The notes under the pieces were generated by a model. It saw nothing but the letters and a program-made list of their open reading frames with translations. It had not been told where the DNA came from and did not search any database. Source: Sorangium aterium (GTDB lineage Bacteria > Myxococcota_A > Polyangia > Polyangiales > Polyangiaceae). Taken from it: 64,000 nucleotides of DNA. The DNA is taken from NCBI RefSeq assembly GCF_028368935.1, contig NZ_JAQNDK010000001.1, forward strand, positions 1,426,001 through 1,490,000, written 5' to 3'. Shown piece after piece: positions 21,666 through 30,780 of the stretch. How positions within the stretch are numbered: position 1 is the stretch's first letter; each line of letters opens with the position of its first letter. Both the position numbers and the translations under genes were made by a program.

Positions 21666-22928
21666 TCAGGCCAGCCCCAGCAGCCTGCGCAGCTTGCCTC
21701 GCGATACGCCGAGCCGGCGCGCCGCCTCCGACTGATTGTCCCTGCACTCCGCGAGCACCTGCTCCGCCGCCTCCCGGGTCAGCGCCACCCGGGCGGCGGG
21801 CGGGCCGAGCGCCCGCTCGACCGCGTGCTGCGTGAGCGGCGCCGAGGGGCCGATCATCGCCGCGAGGCGCTCCACGTCGCGCACGTTCGCCGGCCACCTC
21901 TCCAGCATGAGCCGCTCGACCGCCTCCACCTCGGTCTCCCGCGCATCGAAGGGCGTGCCCCGCCGCTCGCGCAACGCCTGGAGCACGGCAAAGACGTCCT
22001 CCGGCCGCTCCCGCAGCGGCAGGAGATCGATCCGAACGAGGAACCGCGCCAGGAGGTCGCGACGGAACGCGCCCCGCTCCACCATGGCCTCGAGAGCCCG
22101 GTTCGTGGCGGCGATGAGCGCCACCTCGACCCGGACCGGACGGTCCTCGCCCACCGGGAGGATCTCGCGGTTCTCGAGCAGGCGCAGGATCTTCGGCTGC
22201 ACCTCGAGCGGCAGCTCGCCGATCTCGTCGAGGAACACGGCGCCCCCCTGGTGCGCCCGGAGCACGCCGCGGCTATCGCCCACAGCACCGGAGTAGGCGC
22301 CCCTCTTCCAGCCGAAGAGCTGGCCTTCGAAGACGCTCGCGGGGATCCCCGCGACGTTGACGGCCGCGAACGGCTTGCCCCGGCGCCCGAGGGCCTCGAC
22401 GACGGCCTCGGCGAGGAGCTCTTTGCCCGTGCCGGTCTCGCCCTGGAGGAGCACATTGACCTCGCGGCGCGCGGCCAGCGCGAGGAGCTCCGCGCGCACC
22501 GCGGTGAGACCCCATGGGCCCACGAGGCGACCGAGCGGCGGCGCCGGCGACAGGGCGCCGGTGAAGGCCTCGCGGTAGACCAGAAGCGTTTTGCCGAGGC
22601 GCACGACGTCGCCGTCATCGAGGCCCGTCCGCTGCTTCGCGCGGAGCGGAACGCCGTTGAGGTACGTGCCGTTGCGCGAGCCGACGTCCTCGACCTGAAG
22701 GCGACCTCCCGTCCGGGAGAAGCTGAGGTGCCGGCCCGACACCTCGGCGTCAGGGAGGCCTGCCGACACGAGCCAGGCGCGGCCGACGACCTCGCCGGAC
22801 GCGGGGATGGACAGGGCCACGACCCCGGGGAAGGCCGCGAGGAGGACGGGGTGACCGCGCTCCCCGTCGCCCGCCGACGGGGGCCGGTGCTCCTCGGTCG
22901 TGGGCTGGGAACGGCTGTCGGCGCGCAT
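21666..22928 (-). CDS. FHA-domain sigma-54-type enhancer-binding protein
   Basis: A 420-aa regulator. The N-terminal FHA domain (about 25-120; EVSGRHLSF, SRNGTYLNG) should read a phosphothreonine signal. The AAA+ domain follows, with Walker A GETGTGKE near 162 and Walker B VFLDEIGELP near 224. Last is a Fis-type HTH (about 375-418; NQSEAARRLGVSRGKLRRLL). The sigma-54 contact loop reads GAYSGA rather than the usual GAFTGA, which may alter or abolish sigma-54 activation. It lies three bases after the adjacent kinase gene, whose product is the obvious candidate phosphodonor. Confidence 0.92.
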   Translation of the reverse strand: MRADSRSQPTTEEHRPPSAGDGERGHPVLLAAFPGVVALSIPASGEVVGRAWLVSAGLPDAEVSGRHLSFSRTGGRLQVEDVGSRNGTYLNGVPLRAKQRTGLDDGDVVRLGKTLLVYREAFTGALSPAPPLGRLVGPWGLTAVRAELLALAARREVNVLLQGETGTGKELLAEAVVEALGRRGKPFAAVNVAGIPASVFEGQLFGWKRGAYSGAVGDSRGVLRAHQGGAVFLDEIGELPLEVQPKILRLLENREILPVGEDRPVRVEVALIAATNRALEAMVERGAFRRDLLARFLVRIDLLPLRERPEDVFAVLQALRERRGTPFDARETEVEAVERLMLERWPANVRDVERLAAMIGPSAPLTQHAVERALGPPAARVALTREAAEQVLAECRDNQSEAARRLGVSRGKLRRLLGLA

Positions 22929-22931
22929 GGA

Positions 22932-24782
22932 TCAGGGCCCCTCGCTCGTCCTGGGGTCGAGGTAAACGGCGAGCTTGATATCGTCCCTCTCGGGGTCGTC
23001 GATGTACACGTAGAGCCCTCCGCACAGCGCCGAGACGAGCACAGGCGGGCTCTTCACGCGCCCCGGCAGGTACGCGCTGCCATCGATGGAGAACTGGATC
23101 CTCATGTCCTCGACGTCCTCGGTGGTCACTGCGAGGCGATTGACCTCGTCGCCATTCCGCGACCCGATCTTGAAGAACGGCGCACACACGGGCGGATCGC
23201 CGATGCGCATGCACACTTTGGAGTAAGGGCGGGACCTGGTCATGTCCTGTGCGTCGGGACCGAACACGCTCGACAAGCGCAACCACCACAGCGCGGCTCT
23301 GGGCAGCGACGGAGCCGCGCCGGTGCACCGGGGGCAGCGGAGCTTCGTCGGCCCCTTGCATACCAAGTGCGAGGGGCAACACGCCTCGATCTCCGGGGTG
23401 CTCGCGGCTGGCACCTGGGGTGGCTCCGGCACCGTCGACGGGAGCGTCACCGACGCGGCGGACGGGGGCGAGAGCGGCGGGATGCTCCCTGCCATCGGCT
23501 CCTCTCGCGAGGCGACGAGGGAGACGAGGAGCTCGGTCCCGCCGCCCGCGATCCATGCCGTCGCGGCGCCGATCACCGAGATCACGAGAGCGAGCGTCGC
23601 GAGCCGCCACCCGTTTCGCCTTCCGGCCGGCGATAAGCCATGCGCAGGCGGGGCAGGCGGCGGGGAGAGGTCCTGCGGCGGCGTGATGATCACGCTCGCA
23701 ATCGGCGGCGGCGCCATCTTCGCCGGTTGCGTCGCGGGCACGGGCGCGCCCCGCGGCGGCGTCATCTTCGCCGGTTGCGCGATGGCCACGGCCGGGACCG
23801 GCGGCGACGTCATCGGTGTCGTCGCCACCTGGTGCGGCAACGTCGGCGCGGACAGCAGCGGTGACAGTGGCCCTGCTGCCGCGGGTACGCCGGCTGCCTC
23901 CGGATTGGCGTGCGCAGCGCTCGTCCGCAGGATCTCCAGCAGCGCCGCCCCGTTCGCCGGCCGCTGGAGCGGCGACAGCGCGAGACTGGCCTCCACCGCC
24001 GCGCCCCACGGCCCGGCGAGCCCCCGCGGCGGCCACACGATGCGCCCCGCCTGCGCGGCTTTGTAAGCGCGTGCGTAATCGACAAGCGTCGCGCTCGACG
24101 CAAGGCCGGTGGGGTGATTGTGGAACAGGACCTCCCACGCCATGATGCCGAACGCGAACAGATCGCGCGAGGGTCCCTCGGCTCGGCCCCACGTCGCCGG
24201 ATCGACGAGCTCCGGCGCCATGTACGGGATCGTGCCCACCACCGCCCCCAACGACGTCAACGGCCGCGGATTGCCCGCCGACGCCGCGATGCCGAAGTCG
24301 AGCAGCTTGACCGCGCCAGGTCGCCGCGGGTCGGACCAGAAGCCGTCCGCGAGCAGCACGTTGTCCGGCTTCAGATCGCGGTGCACGAGCCCCGCGCCGT
24401 GCACGTACGCGAGCGCCGAGGCGACCTGCTCGAGCGCGGCCAGCGCGCGCTGGCCGTCCAGCTGACCGTCGCTCGCCGCCACGGCCAGCGACCGGCCCCG
24501 CACGAAGTCCATCACCAGGCCCACGAGCCCAGCGTGCATATCCTCGAAGAAGCCGTGGCAGGCGACAAGCGCCGGGTGCTTCGCCGACGCGAGGATCTTG
24601 GCCTCGCGCCGGGCGCGGTCGAAGCTCTGCCGCCCGGCCTCCTCGAGGCGGACGAGCTTCAGGGCCCGGACCACGCCGCCTTCCCGCGGATCGATAACCT
24701 TCCACACCGCGCCCTGCCCGCCCTCGCCGAGAGGCTTCACCAGCGTGTAGTGATCGACCCGATCGCCTGCGCGGAGCCGCAT
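22932..24782 (-). CDS. Membrane Ser/Thr protein kinase
   Basis: A 616-aa eukaryote-like kinase. The glycine loop is GEGGQGAVW (19-27), the ATP lysine K42 in RALKLV, the catalytic loop HRDLKPDN at 134-141, and DFG at 162-164. A Pro-rich linker follows (about 320-385). One transmembrane helix, LATLALVISVIGAATAWIA, lies near 390-408, followed by an outward domain with several Cys (EIEACCPSHLVCKGPTKLRC). This is a PknB-like sensor layout. Its stop is three bases from the FHA-regulator start, so kinase and regulator form one transcript and probably one pathway. Confidence 0.93.
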   Translation of the reverse strand: MRLRAGDRVDHYTLVKPLGEGGQGAVWKVIDPREGGVVRALKLVRLEEAGRQSFDRARREAKILASAKHPALVACHGFFEDMHAGLVGLVMDFVRGRSLAVAASDGQLDGQRALAALEQVASALAYVHGAGLVHRDLKPDNVLLADGFWSDPRRPGAVKLLDFGIAASAGNPRPLTSLGAVVGTIPYMAPELVDPATWGRAEGPSRDLFAFGIMAWEVLFHNHPTGLASSATLVDYARAYKAAQAGRIVWPPRGLAGPWGAAVEASLALSPLQRPANGAALLEILRTSAAHANPEAAGVPAAAGPLSPLLSAPTLPHQVATTPMTSPPVPAVAIAQPAKMTPPRGAPVPATQPAKMAPPPIASVIITPPQDLSPPPAPPAHGLSPAGRRNGWRLATLALVISVIGAATAWIAGGGTELLVSLVASREEPMAGSIPPLSPPSAASVTLPSTVPEPPQVPAASTPEIEACCPSHLVCKGPTKLRCPRCTGAAPSLPRAALWWLRLSSVFGPDAQDMTRSRPYSKVCMRIGDPPVCAPFFKIGSRNGDEVNRLAVTTEDVEDMRIQFSIDGSAYLPGRVKSPPVLVSALCGGLYVYIDDPERDDIKLAVYLDPRTSEGP

Positions 24783-24973
24783 CCTGCCCCCTTACCCGCG
24801 CGCTGGCTGCATTGCCTGCAGCTCGCCCCACGCCACGATCATGACAGCCCCCTCCGCCGGCCTGCGCTCCTCCCCCTCCGGCGCGGTAAATAGCGCACCA
24901 GCGAGAGCCACGGGACCGCTGTCGCTGATCTTTGCCATCGTGGATCGGCGGATCGCTGGCATAGGGTACGGCC

Positions 24974-26554
24974 TTATACCTCCACGAGCGTAACCACGAG
25001 AACGGCAAGGAGCGCCACGAGACCGAGCAGCAGCGCCACGACCAGCCCCCCTCTCGTCCGAGAAAGCGCCCCCCGCGTCGCCCTCAGGCCGGCGCCAGCC
25101 TTCGCCTGCTCCCAGGGTTCCGTCCTCGCCAACCGCTCTCCCGCCGTGACACCCGCCATGAGGGCGGCCACCCCTTCCCACGTCTCCGTGCTCATCGGCG
25201 AGCCCGCCCCCGGCCCGACCGCGGCCGCTCCGTTCTGCTTCTCCGTGCTCACGAGCGCGCCCGTCCACATCGCGCGCGCCGCCGCTCCCGGCGCAATCTG
25301 CGCCTCGACCTCGGTCCCCGCTGCCCCGCCCTCCCCCGGCAGCGTCGGTGAAGGTGCCGTCTCCGCGCCAGCTTCGCTCCCGGTCCCAAGCGCGTTCCCC
25401 GCGCGCGCCGCACCGAGCCCCCACGCCGGCTCGACCCTGAACCGCTGCGCCATCGCCAGCCTGCTCCGCGCATCCGCGCCCGGCGCCGCGCTCCCCGGCA
25501 TCACGCCCTGCCCCGGCATCACGCCCTGCCCCGGCAGCGCCGCCGCCAGCTGGACCGTGCTCGCTGCCCTCTCCTCCCGAGGTGTCCCCGCGCGCTCCCG
25601 GATCGCCCGCTCCCTTGCCGCGTCCGCCGCCTCGCTCAGGAGCTGCCGCGCGCCCGCGTCGTCCGCGGCCCTCTCTGCCGTCACCGCGTTCCGCGCCACC
25701 TCGCGCAGCGCCGCCGCGAGCTCCGCCGCCCGCGCAAACCGCCCTTCGGGCCGCTTGGCAAGGCACCTGGCCACCGCGGTCCAGAGCGCCTCCGGACAGC
25801 CCGGGAGCACCTCCGGCAGGGGCGTCGCTTGCAGGTGCACGTGCGCCGCCTGGATCTCCGTCTCCCCGATGCCCGACGCCTCGTCGAGCACCGCGTACGG
25901 GTGCGCCCCGGCCAGCATCTCGTACAGGACCACGCCCAGCGCATACAGATCCGCGCGCGCGTCCACGGCGCCCCCGGCGACCTGCTCCGGGGCCATGTAG
26001 CGCGACGTCCCGACCGCCCTCCCTTGCCCTGTGAGCCCGAGGCCCACGCCCCGCGCGTCCTTCGCCACGCCGAAGTCGACGAGCCGCGCGCGCACGCCGT
26101 CGCTCACCAGGATGTTCTCGGGCTTCACGTCGCGGTGCACGAGGTCGGCCTCGTGCGCCGTCGAGAGCGCGTCCGCGATCTGGATCGCGTAGTGGAGCGC
26201 GCGCACCGCATCGAGCCGCGCGCCGCCCGCGATGATCTCCCGCAGCGGCACGCCCGAGGCGCGCTCCATCACCATGAAGAGCCGCCCGTCCGCGGCCCTG
26301 CCGGCGTCGTACAGCCGCACGATGTTCGGGTGCGCGACCCGCGCGGCGAGCTTCGTCTCCCGGAGGAAACGCTCGGCGTAACGCGCCTCCCCCGCGAGGG
26401 AGCGGTGGATGATCTTGATCGCCACCGGCCGCTCCAGCGCCGTGTCGACGGCGGCCCAGACCTCGCCCATCCCGCCGCGTCCGAGGAGGCGATCGATCAG
26501 GAAGCGCCCCTGGAACAGCGCTCCGGGGCTCAGCGGCTCATCGACGCTCGTCAC
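24974..26554 (-). CDS. Tail-anchored Ser/Thr protein kinase
   Basis: A 526-aa kinase starting at GTG. It has the glycine loop GRGGMGEVW (25-33), Lys47 in VAIKII, HRDVKPEN at 140-147, DFG at 160-162 and GTSRYMAPEQV in the activation segment. After the kinase domain comes a 230-residue Ala/Gly-rich linker containing a doubled GQGVMP unit. The protein ends in a single hydrophobic helix (LVVALLLGLVALLAVLVVTL), giving a tail-anchored protein with no outside domain. It lies 190 bases upstream of the other kinase and could phosphorylate the same FHA partner. Confidence 0.92.
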   Translation of the reverse strand: MTSVDEPLSPGALFQGRFLIDRLLGRGGMGEVWAAVDTALERPVAIKIIHRSLAGEARYAERFLRETKLAARVAHPNIVRLYDAGRAADGRLFMVMERASGVPLREIIAGGARLDAVRALHYAIQIADALSTAHEADLVHRDVKPENILVSDGVRARLVDFGVAKDARGVGLGLTGQGRAVGTSRYMAPEQVAGGAVDARADLYALGVVLYEMLAGAHPYAVLDEASGIGETEIQAAHVHLQATPLPEVLPGCPEALWTAVARCLAKRPEGRFARAAELAAALREVARNAVTAERAADDAGARQLLSEAADAARERAIRERAGTPREERAASTVQLAAALPGQGVMPGQGVMPGSAAPGADARSRLAMAQRFRVEPAWGLGAARAGNALGTGSEAGAETAPSPTLPGEGGAAGTEVEAQIAPGAAARAMWTGALVSTEKQNGAAAVGPGAGSPMSTETWEGVAALMAGVTAGERLARTEPWEQAKAGAGLRATRGALSRTRGGLVVALLLGLVALLAVLVVTLVEV

Positions 26555-26686
26555 CTCGCGACACCCTACCTCGCAGCAGCCGACGATGGCGAAAGAGCGC
26601 CCCCGCCCTCCTCGCTTCTCGGCCCTTGTTGACCCTCCCTGGGAAAGGTAGCGTCGGGTGTCCATCGCGCGAAGCGCGCCGAGCGC

Positions 26687-27028
26687 ATGCAGCGCCAGCG
26701 GGCAGCGCGCCCCCGGAGCCCGATGTCGAGCCCCCGCCCCGACCCCGATGACGGCGATCCGACCCTCGAGGCCCGCGTCGCCCACGCCGTCGCGCCGTAC
26801 GCCGATCTCCTGCCCGCCGAGGATCTCGAGGCGCTGCGCGCGCTGACCGCGCGCTTCCTCGCGACGCACCCCGTCGCCGCCCTGCTCGTCGACCGGCTCC
26901 GCCCGCGCACGCCCCCCGCCGCGAGCGGCGAGGTCGACCGGCGCGAGCCCGCGGCGCTGGCCGAGGCGGCGCAGCGGCTCGCGGCGAAGGCGGGCGCCAA
27001 GGGGCGAGGGCAAGGCGGCGCTCGATGA
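26687..27028 (+). CDS. Small hypothetical protein upstream of a sigma factor
   Basis: A 113-aa acidic-then-basic protein with a predicted helical centre (VAHAVAPYADLLPAEDLEALRALTARFLATHP). No family is recognised. Its stop overlaps the start of the sigma factor gene (ATGA), so the two are translationally coupled and it may modulate that sigma factor. A later start at MSSPRPDPDD is possible. Confidence 0.6.
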   Translation: MQRQRAARPRSPMSSPRPDPDDGDPTLEARVAHAVAPYADLLPAEDLEALRALTARFLATHPVAALLVDRLRPRTPPAASGEVDRREPAALAEAAQRLAAKAGAKGRGQGGAR

Positions 27029-27759
27029 GCCACGGCGACCGGCCGCGGAGGCCCCTGAGCCCTGACCAGCAGGCGCTCGTCGCGGAGGCCGTGCCGCTCG
27101 TCGAGAGGCTCTGCGGCCACTTCCTCCGGCGGACGCGCGCGCACTACGTGGCCGACGATCTCCGCTCCGCCGCGGTCCAGGCGCTCCACGAGGCCGCGCT
27201 CGGCTTCGATCCCGCCCGCGGCGTCCCCTTCCAGGTCTACGCGTGGCGGCGCGTCGACGGCGCGCTGTCGGACGCCCTGCGGCAGGAGTCGAAGCACTGG
27301 CGCGCCGCCCGCGAGGACGGCTACGACGCCGCCGAGGCGGCGCAGGACACGAGCGACGTGCTCGCCGACGGCGACGCCGAGACGATCGCGCAGGCCGACG
27401 GGATGGCCGACCAGGTCGCGGCCGCCGCGGTGCTCGGCCTCGTCGGCCGCGCGCTGACAGCGCAGGGCGAGGAGGGCGAGCGGCTCCGCGCCACGTACGA
27501 CCGCGCCATCCGCGCGGTGGAGGCTGCCCTGTCGCGGCTCCCGGACGAGGAGCGGCGCGTCCTCGTGCTCCGCCACGTCGAGGAGCGGACCTGGCAGGCG
27601 ATCGGCGCGGCGCTCGGCTGCTCGGAGCGGACCGCGAAGCGGCGCAGCGCGGAGGCCCAGAGGCGGTTCGCCGCCGCGCTGCGAGCGGATCGGGAGCGCG
27701 CGCAGGGCGGCGCCGCAGCGCCGGATCGGGTGGGGCTGGCTGGCGCGACGTCCGGGTGA
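27025..27759 (+). CDS. RNA polymerase sigma factor (sigma-70 family)
   Basis: A 244-aa sigma-70-family protein. Region 2 is recognisable in DDLRSAAVQALHEAALGFDPARGVPFQVYAWRRVDGAL (residues 49-86; no more than part of it is needed for the call). Region 4 is in LSRLPDEERRVLVLRHVEERTWQAIGAALG with the HTH CSERTAKRRSAEAQRRF. A 60-residue acidic insert separates them. It is shorter than a housekeeping sigma and lacks region 1.1, so it is an alternative sigma factor. It is divergent from the kinase genes. Confidence 0.85.
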   Translation: MSHGDRPRRPLSPDQQALVAEAVPLVERLCGHFLRRTRAHYVADDLRSAAVQALHEAALGFDPARGVPFQVYAWRRVDGALSDALRQESKHWRAAREDGYDAAEAAQDTSDVLADGDAETIAQADGMADQVAAAAVLGLVGRALTAQGEEGERLRATYDRAIRAVEAALSRLPDEERRVLVLRHVEERTWQAIGAALGCSERTAKRRSAEAQRRFAAALRADRERAQGGAAAPDRVGLAGATSG

Positions 27760-27868
27760 GCCCAGGAGCTCCCGAGGACGAGTCCGTGACGCAGCCCGCC
27801 GATGGCGGCCTCGCGAGCAGCGGCTCGATCGTGCCCGCTCCAGCTAGGCTGGAGTCGTCGGAGGGACC

Positions 27869-28117
27869 ATGACAGACCAGAGCCTGCTCGAGCGCATCAC
27901 CGCGCAAAGCGACATCATGGATGGGAAGCCGGTCGTGCGCGGTACTCGGCTCACGGTGCCGTTCCTCCTGGGCCTGCTCGCCCACGGCGCCACTGTGGAC
28001 GAGATCCTCGAGGAGTACGAAGGCCTGAGCCGCGAGGATATCCAGGCCTGCCTGCTCTTCGCCAGCCGCTCCCTGGAGCAGACATCGTTCCTGCCGAGCT
28101 TGATGGAAGCGAGCTGA
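27869..28117 (+). CDS. DUF433 protein, probable orphan antitoxin
   Basis: An 82-aa DUF433 protein with the hallmark IMDGKPVVRGTRLTVPFLLGLLAHGATVDEILEEY followed by LSREDIQACLLFA (quoted in two parts). DUF433 proteins are HTH-like and are usually the antitoxin of a PIN-like DUF5615 toxin encoded immediately after. Here only a 38-codon GTG frame (VPFLASSARSV...) follows before a stop, so the toxin is missing or decayed. The downstream bases instead resemble the 3' end of the preceding sigma factor gene. Confidence 0.85.
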   Translation: MTDQSLLERITAQSDIMDGKPVVRGTRLTVPFLLGLLAHGATVDEILEEYEGLSREDIQACLLFASRSLEQTSFLPSLMEAS

Positions 28118-28268
28118 GTGCCGTTCCTCGCATCGTCCGCTCGTAGCGTCGGTCAGGCGGCGCCGTCAGCAGAACGATGTGTCGCGGGCGGGGAGCCTGG
28201 AAGCGCTTCGCTTCGCCGCCGCGCTGCACGCTAACCGGGAGCGCGCAGCGCAGCGCCTCGGCACCAGC

Positions 28269-29225
28269 TCAGCCAGGGCCCTCCGTCACGAACTCCGGGA
28301 CGACAGGCGTCGCCCCCGGCTCCTCCCCGCTGCCACTCCCACCACCGCCTCCGCCATCACCGCGCCCGTCCCCCTCGCCTCCCTTCGGCGCCTCCTTCCT
28401 CGACGACCGGGCCGAGTTGGGCCTGCCCACCGCGAACAGGGACGGGAACCGCTCCTGGGTGCGCGAGCTCTTCCGCCATAGCCACAGCGCTGCCGCCCGC
28501 ACCTCCTCGTAGCGCAGGCAGAGCAGCGTCCAGACCCGCACGTACCGGTCGAAGGCCTGCCGGGCCCTCGGCGTCATCGCCGTCGAGAGCTTCTGGATCA
28601 TCGCCCCGGCCAGCTCCCGCGCGCGCGCCGCGTCGTCGGCCCGGTAGTGCTTCGGGTCCGTCTTCACGACGTCGGCGCGCAGCTCGTAGAGCCGCGCGTA
28701 GCCGAGCAGATCGTTCGCGAGGTCGCGGTGCCCGGTGCCCGGCCGCAGCCGGTCGAGCTCCGGCTTGATCGCAGGGTCGTCCGCGAGCTGGTACTCGCAC
28801 AGCGCCTGCATGCGCGCCTCGACCTCCAGCCCCTCGATGACCAGCGCGACCGGCAGCCGCGCCTCCGTCTCGAGCGCGCCGGCGGCCCGGGCCTCCGCGA
28901 GCGCGTGCAGCGCGGCGAAACACGCGAGCTCCAGCTCGTCGACGTGCGTGACGTCGAACTCCTCCTTCGGAAGCCGTGCGAAGCGCGCGCGCACGTCGGG
29001 AGAGGACACGAACCCGACGACGCCGAGCGCCGCATACGTGGCCGCCTCGACATCGATCCTCACGGTGATGAGCTCGGCCTCGGCGAGGCGGTCGAGCTCC
29101 GGAGCGAGCGCCTCTAGCGCCTTCTTGCCAGCCGCGGGATCGTAAATGGGCGGAGTGTAGGATGGCTCTCCAGAGGCGGCAGCAGCGGTCGCGGAGCGCT
29201 TCTTCGACTTCGTCACAGCAGGCAT
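28269..29225 (-). CDS. Conserved hypothetical protein
   Basis: A 318-aa, mostly helical protein with an N-terminal basic Ala/Ser leader and a Gly-rich, charged C-terminal tail. The middle (LAPELDRLAEAELITVRIDV ... DLANDLLGYARLYELRADVV) is well structured and has normal codon bias. No domain is recognised and there is no membrane segment. It lies next to the mobile element but outside its terminal repeats. Confidence 0.65.
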   Translation of the reverse strand: MPAVTKSKKRSATAAAASGEPSYTPPIYDPAAGKKALEALAPELDRLAEAELITVRIDVEAATYAALGVVGFVSSPDVRARFARLPKEEFDVTHVDELELACFAALHALAEARAAGALETEARLPVALVIEGLEVEARMQALCEYQLADDPAIKPELDRLRPGTGHRDLANDLLGYARLYELRADVVKTDPKHYRADDAARARELAGAMIQKLSTAMTPRARQAFDRYVRVWTLLCLRYEEVRAAALWLWRKSSRTQERFPSLFAVGRPNSARSSRKEAPKGGEGDGRGDGGGGGGSGSGEEPGATPVVPEFVTEGPG

Positions 29226-29527
29226 ATCTCTCCTCCTGAAATCTCCTCGGAAAGGGAGTCTGTTGGTTGCGTTCGACCCGAGCGGTCGCCGCGCCGCGCA
29301 GACCGCGCGAGCGAACGATGGACCAGGGCCACCGGGACCGAGCGCGTCGCGCGAAGGGGATCCATCGCCCGGCGTCCTTCCGTCCCGTCGAGGAGATCAA
29401 TCGGGAGCGCGACCCCGATCGGGTCACGAAAATCGACCAGGGTCGGTCGATTTCTTTGCGGCTCCGTCGGGCACGGGCCCTGCCTGCGCAGAGGTCCGTC
29501 AACACGAGAAAGATGATACCTAAACGG

Positions 29528-29577
29528 CTCTCGACAGCCTCCGCCCAGAGTTTCAACTCTGCCGGCGGCTCTCGACA
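29528..29577. repeat. Left part of a 41-bp hairpin repeat array interrupted by the element
   Basis: One complete 41-bp unit (29528-29568) and the first nine bases of a second. Each unit contains the palindrome CAGAGTT-TC-AACTCTG. Identical and variant units resume at 34164. The last eight bases, TCTCGACA (29570-29577), recur at 34164-34171 as the target duplication. The rest of the 352-base space from 29226 holds no recognisable gene. Confidence 0.85.
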
Positions 29578-29591
29578 GGTGGTGTCCGGAA
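29578..29591 (+). repeat. Left terminal inverted repeat of the element
   Basis: GGTGGTGTCCGGAA. Two further direct TGTCCGGAA copies follow at about 29622 and 29644, forming a repeated subterminal pattern. Confidence 0.75.
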
Positions 29592-29762
29592 TAGCCGCTC
29601 TCCCAACCCGAGTGTCCGGAACCTGAAAATGCAGTGTCCGGAATGCTGATATCTGTTGTGACCTCGTGATCGGTCCGTAGGCTTCCGCCGGAAGAAGTGC
29701 GGGACGCGACGCCTGGCAGCGTCCGTCCCGCGTGGCCGAACCCCGCGTCAACGAGGTCCGAC

Positions 29763-30101
29763 ATGCTCACGGTAGTCCAGCCGCCCACCGGCGGCCAAGG
29801 CGAAGGTGCGCCCGCACGGCGCCGTCGCCCCCGTTCCCCCGCGCTCCTCCTGACCGACGTGGAGCGCATGCGGCTCCGCGCCGCCGTCCGCAACCTGCGC
29901 GCCTTGTACGGCACCTGGGCCTGCTTGGCCGAGGTGATGGGCGTCAGCGCCGGGTCGCTCCAGCAGCTCGCCAGCGGCAACGGCGGCTCGCATGCGATGG
30001 CCCTGCGCGCTGCGAAGGCCGCCGGGACCACGCTAGATCGCATCCTGGGCCGCCCCGTCGCGGCTGACCGCTGCCCGCACTGCGGCCGGGGTGCCCCATG
30101 A
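29763..30101 (+). CDS. Small HTH (XRE-like) protein
   Basis: A 112-aa basic protein with an N-terminal Arg/Pro-rich arm and an HTH-like core: LRALYGTWACLAEVMGVSAGS followed by LQQLASGNGGSHAMALRAAKAAG, the spacing of XRE-type DNA-binding domains. A CPHCG pair near the end may bind a metal. ATG 29763 is used; a GTG at 29697 would add 22 residues. Its stop overlaps the following sigma factor start, so it is probably the regulator or co-factor of that sigma factor. It lies inside the mobile element. Confidence 0.7.
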   Translation: MLTVVQPPTGGQGEGAPARRRRPRSPALLLTDVERMRLRAAVRNLRALYGTWACLAEVMGVSAGSLQQLASGNGGSHAMALRAAKAAGTTLDRILGRPVAADRCPHCGRGAP

Positions 30102-30646
30102 ACCCGTGGGGCCCGTACGACGGCCCCGCTCGCGTCCTGACCATCGCCGAGATCGGCGCGCAGGAGCCGCACATCCGCTCCGCGCTGCGCGGCCTCGGCG
30201 TGCCCGCCGTCGACATCGACGACGTGCTCCAGGACGTCGTGCTCGGGGCATGGATCAGCTCGCAGGCCGGTCGATACAGACCCGACCCTGCGCGCGAGCC
30301 GCTGGACGCGCTGAGGCGCTGGCTCTTCGGCGTGTGCCGGTTCCACTGCACGCACTACCACAAACGCGCGTTCCGTCGGCGAGAGGTGCCGGTCGACGAC
30401 CCGTGGGCGACCACGGGTGAGGAGCGCGCCGACCCTTGGCACGTCGGTGAGCGCATCGACGCGGCGAAGGCGCTCATGGCGATCGCTGCGATGCCGCTCT
30501 GGGCCCGAGAGGTGCTCGTCTTGGCGGCGCTCGGGCACGGCGGCACCGAGATCGCCGGCATCCTGCGCATCCCGCTCGGCACCGCGGGCAGCCGGCTGCG
30601 GCTCGCGCGGGCTCGCCTCGCTCGGAAGCTCCGACGGCGGCGGTAG
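30098..30646 (+). CDS. ECF-type RNA polymerase sigma factor on the mobile element
   Basis: A 182-aa ECF sigma factor. Region 2 is in VPAVDIDDVLQDVVLGAWI and the aromatic RWLFGVCRFHCTHYHKR near residues 73-89. Region 4 is in ALMAIAAMPLWAREVLVLAALG followed by GGTEIAGILRIPLGTAGSRL, a clear HTH. No anti-sigma gene with a membrane segment is nearby; the HTH protein upstream is coupled by a 4-base ATGA overlap. A sigma factor carried between insertion-sequence ends is unusual and could drive the element's own genes. Confidence 0.85.
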   Translation: MNPWGPYDGPARVLTIAEIGAQEPHIRSALRGLGVPAVDIDDVLQDVVLGAWISSQAGRYRPDPAREPLDALRRWLFGVCRFHCTHYHKRAFRRREVPVDDPWATTGEERADPWHVGERIDAAKALMAIAAMPLWAREVLVLAALGHGGTEIAGILRIPLGTAGSRLRLARARLARKLRRRR

Positions 30647-30780
30647 TCCGCCGCTCCCCGCCGTCATCGCGCCCGTACCCCTCCTCCCACCACACCCTGA
30701 ACGCCTGCCGCTGCACAGGTGGTTAGTTACCCGGTTTCGTCGACCGCGATATGTCTCTGCGACATCGCATCGGAGGAACC

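Noticed and set aside
27869-28230. Complete DUF433-DUF5615 toxin-antitoxin pair
   Set aside because: Only the DUF433 half is intact; the following frame is 38 codons and lacks PIN residues.
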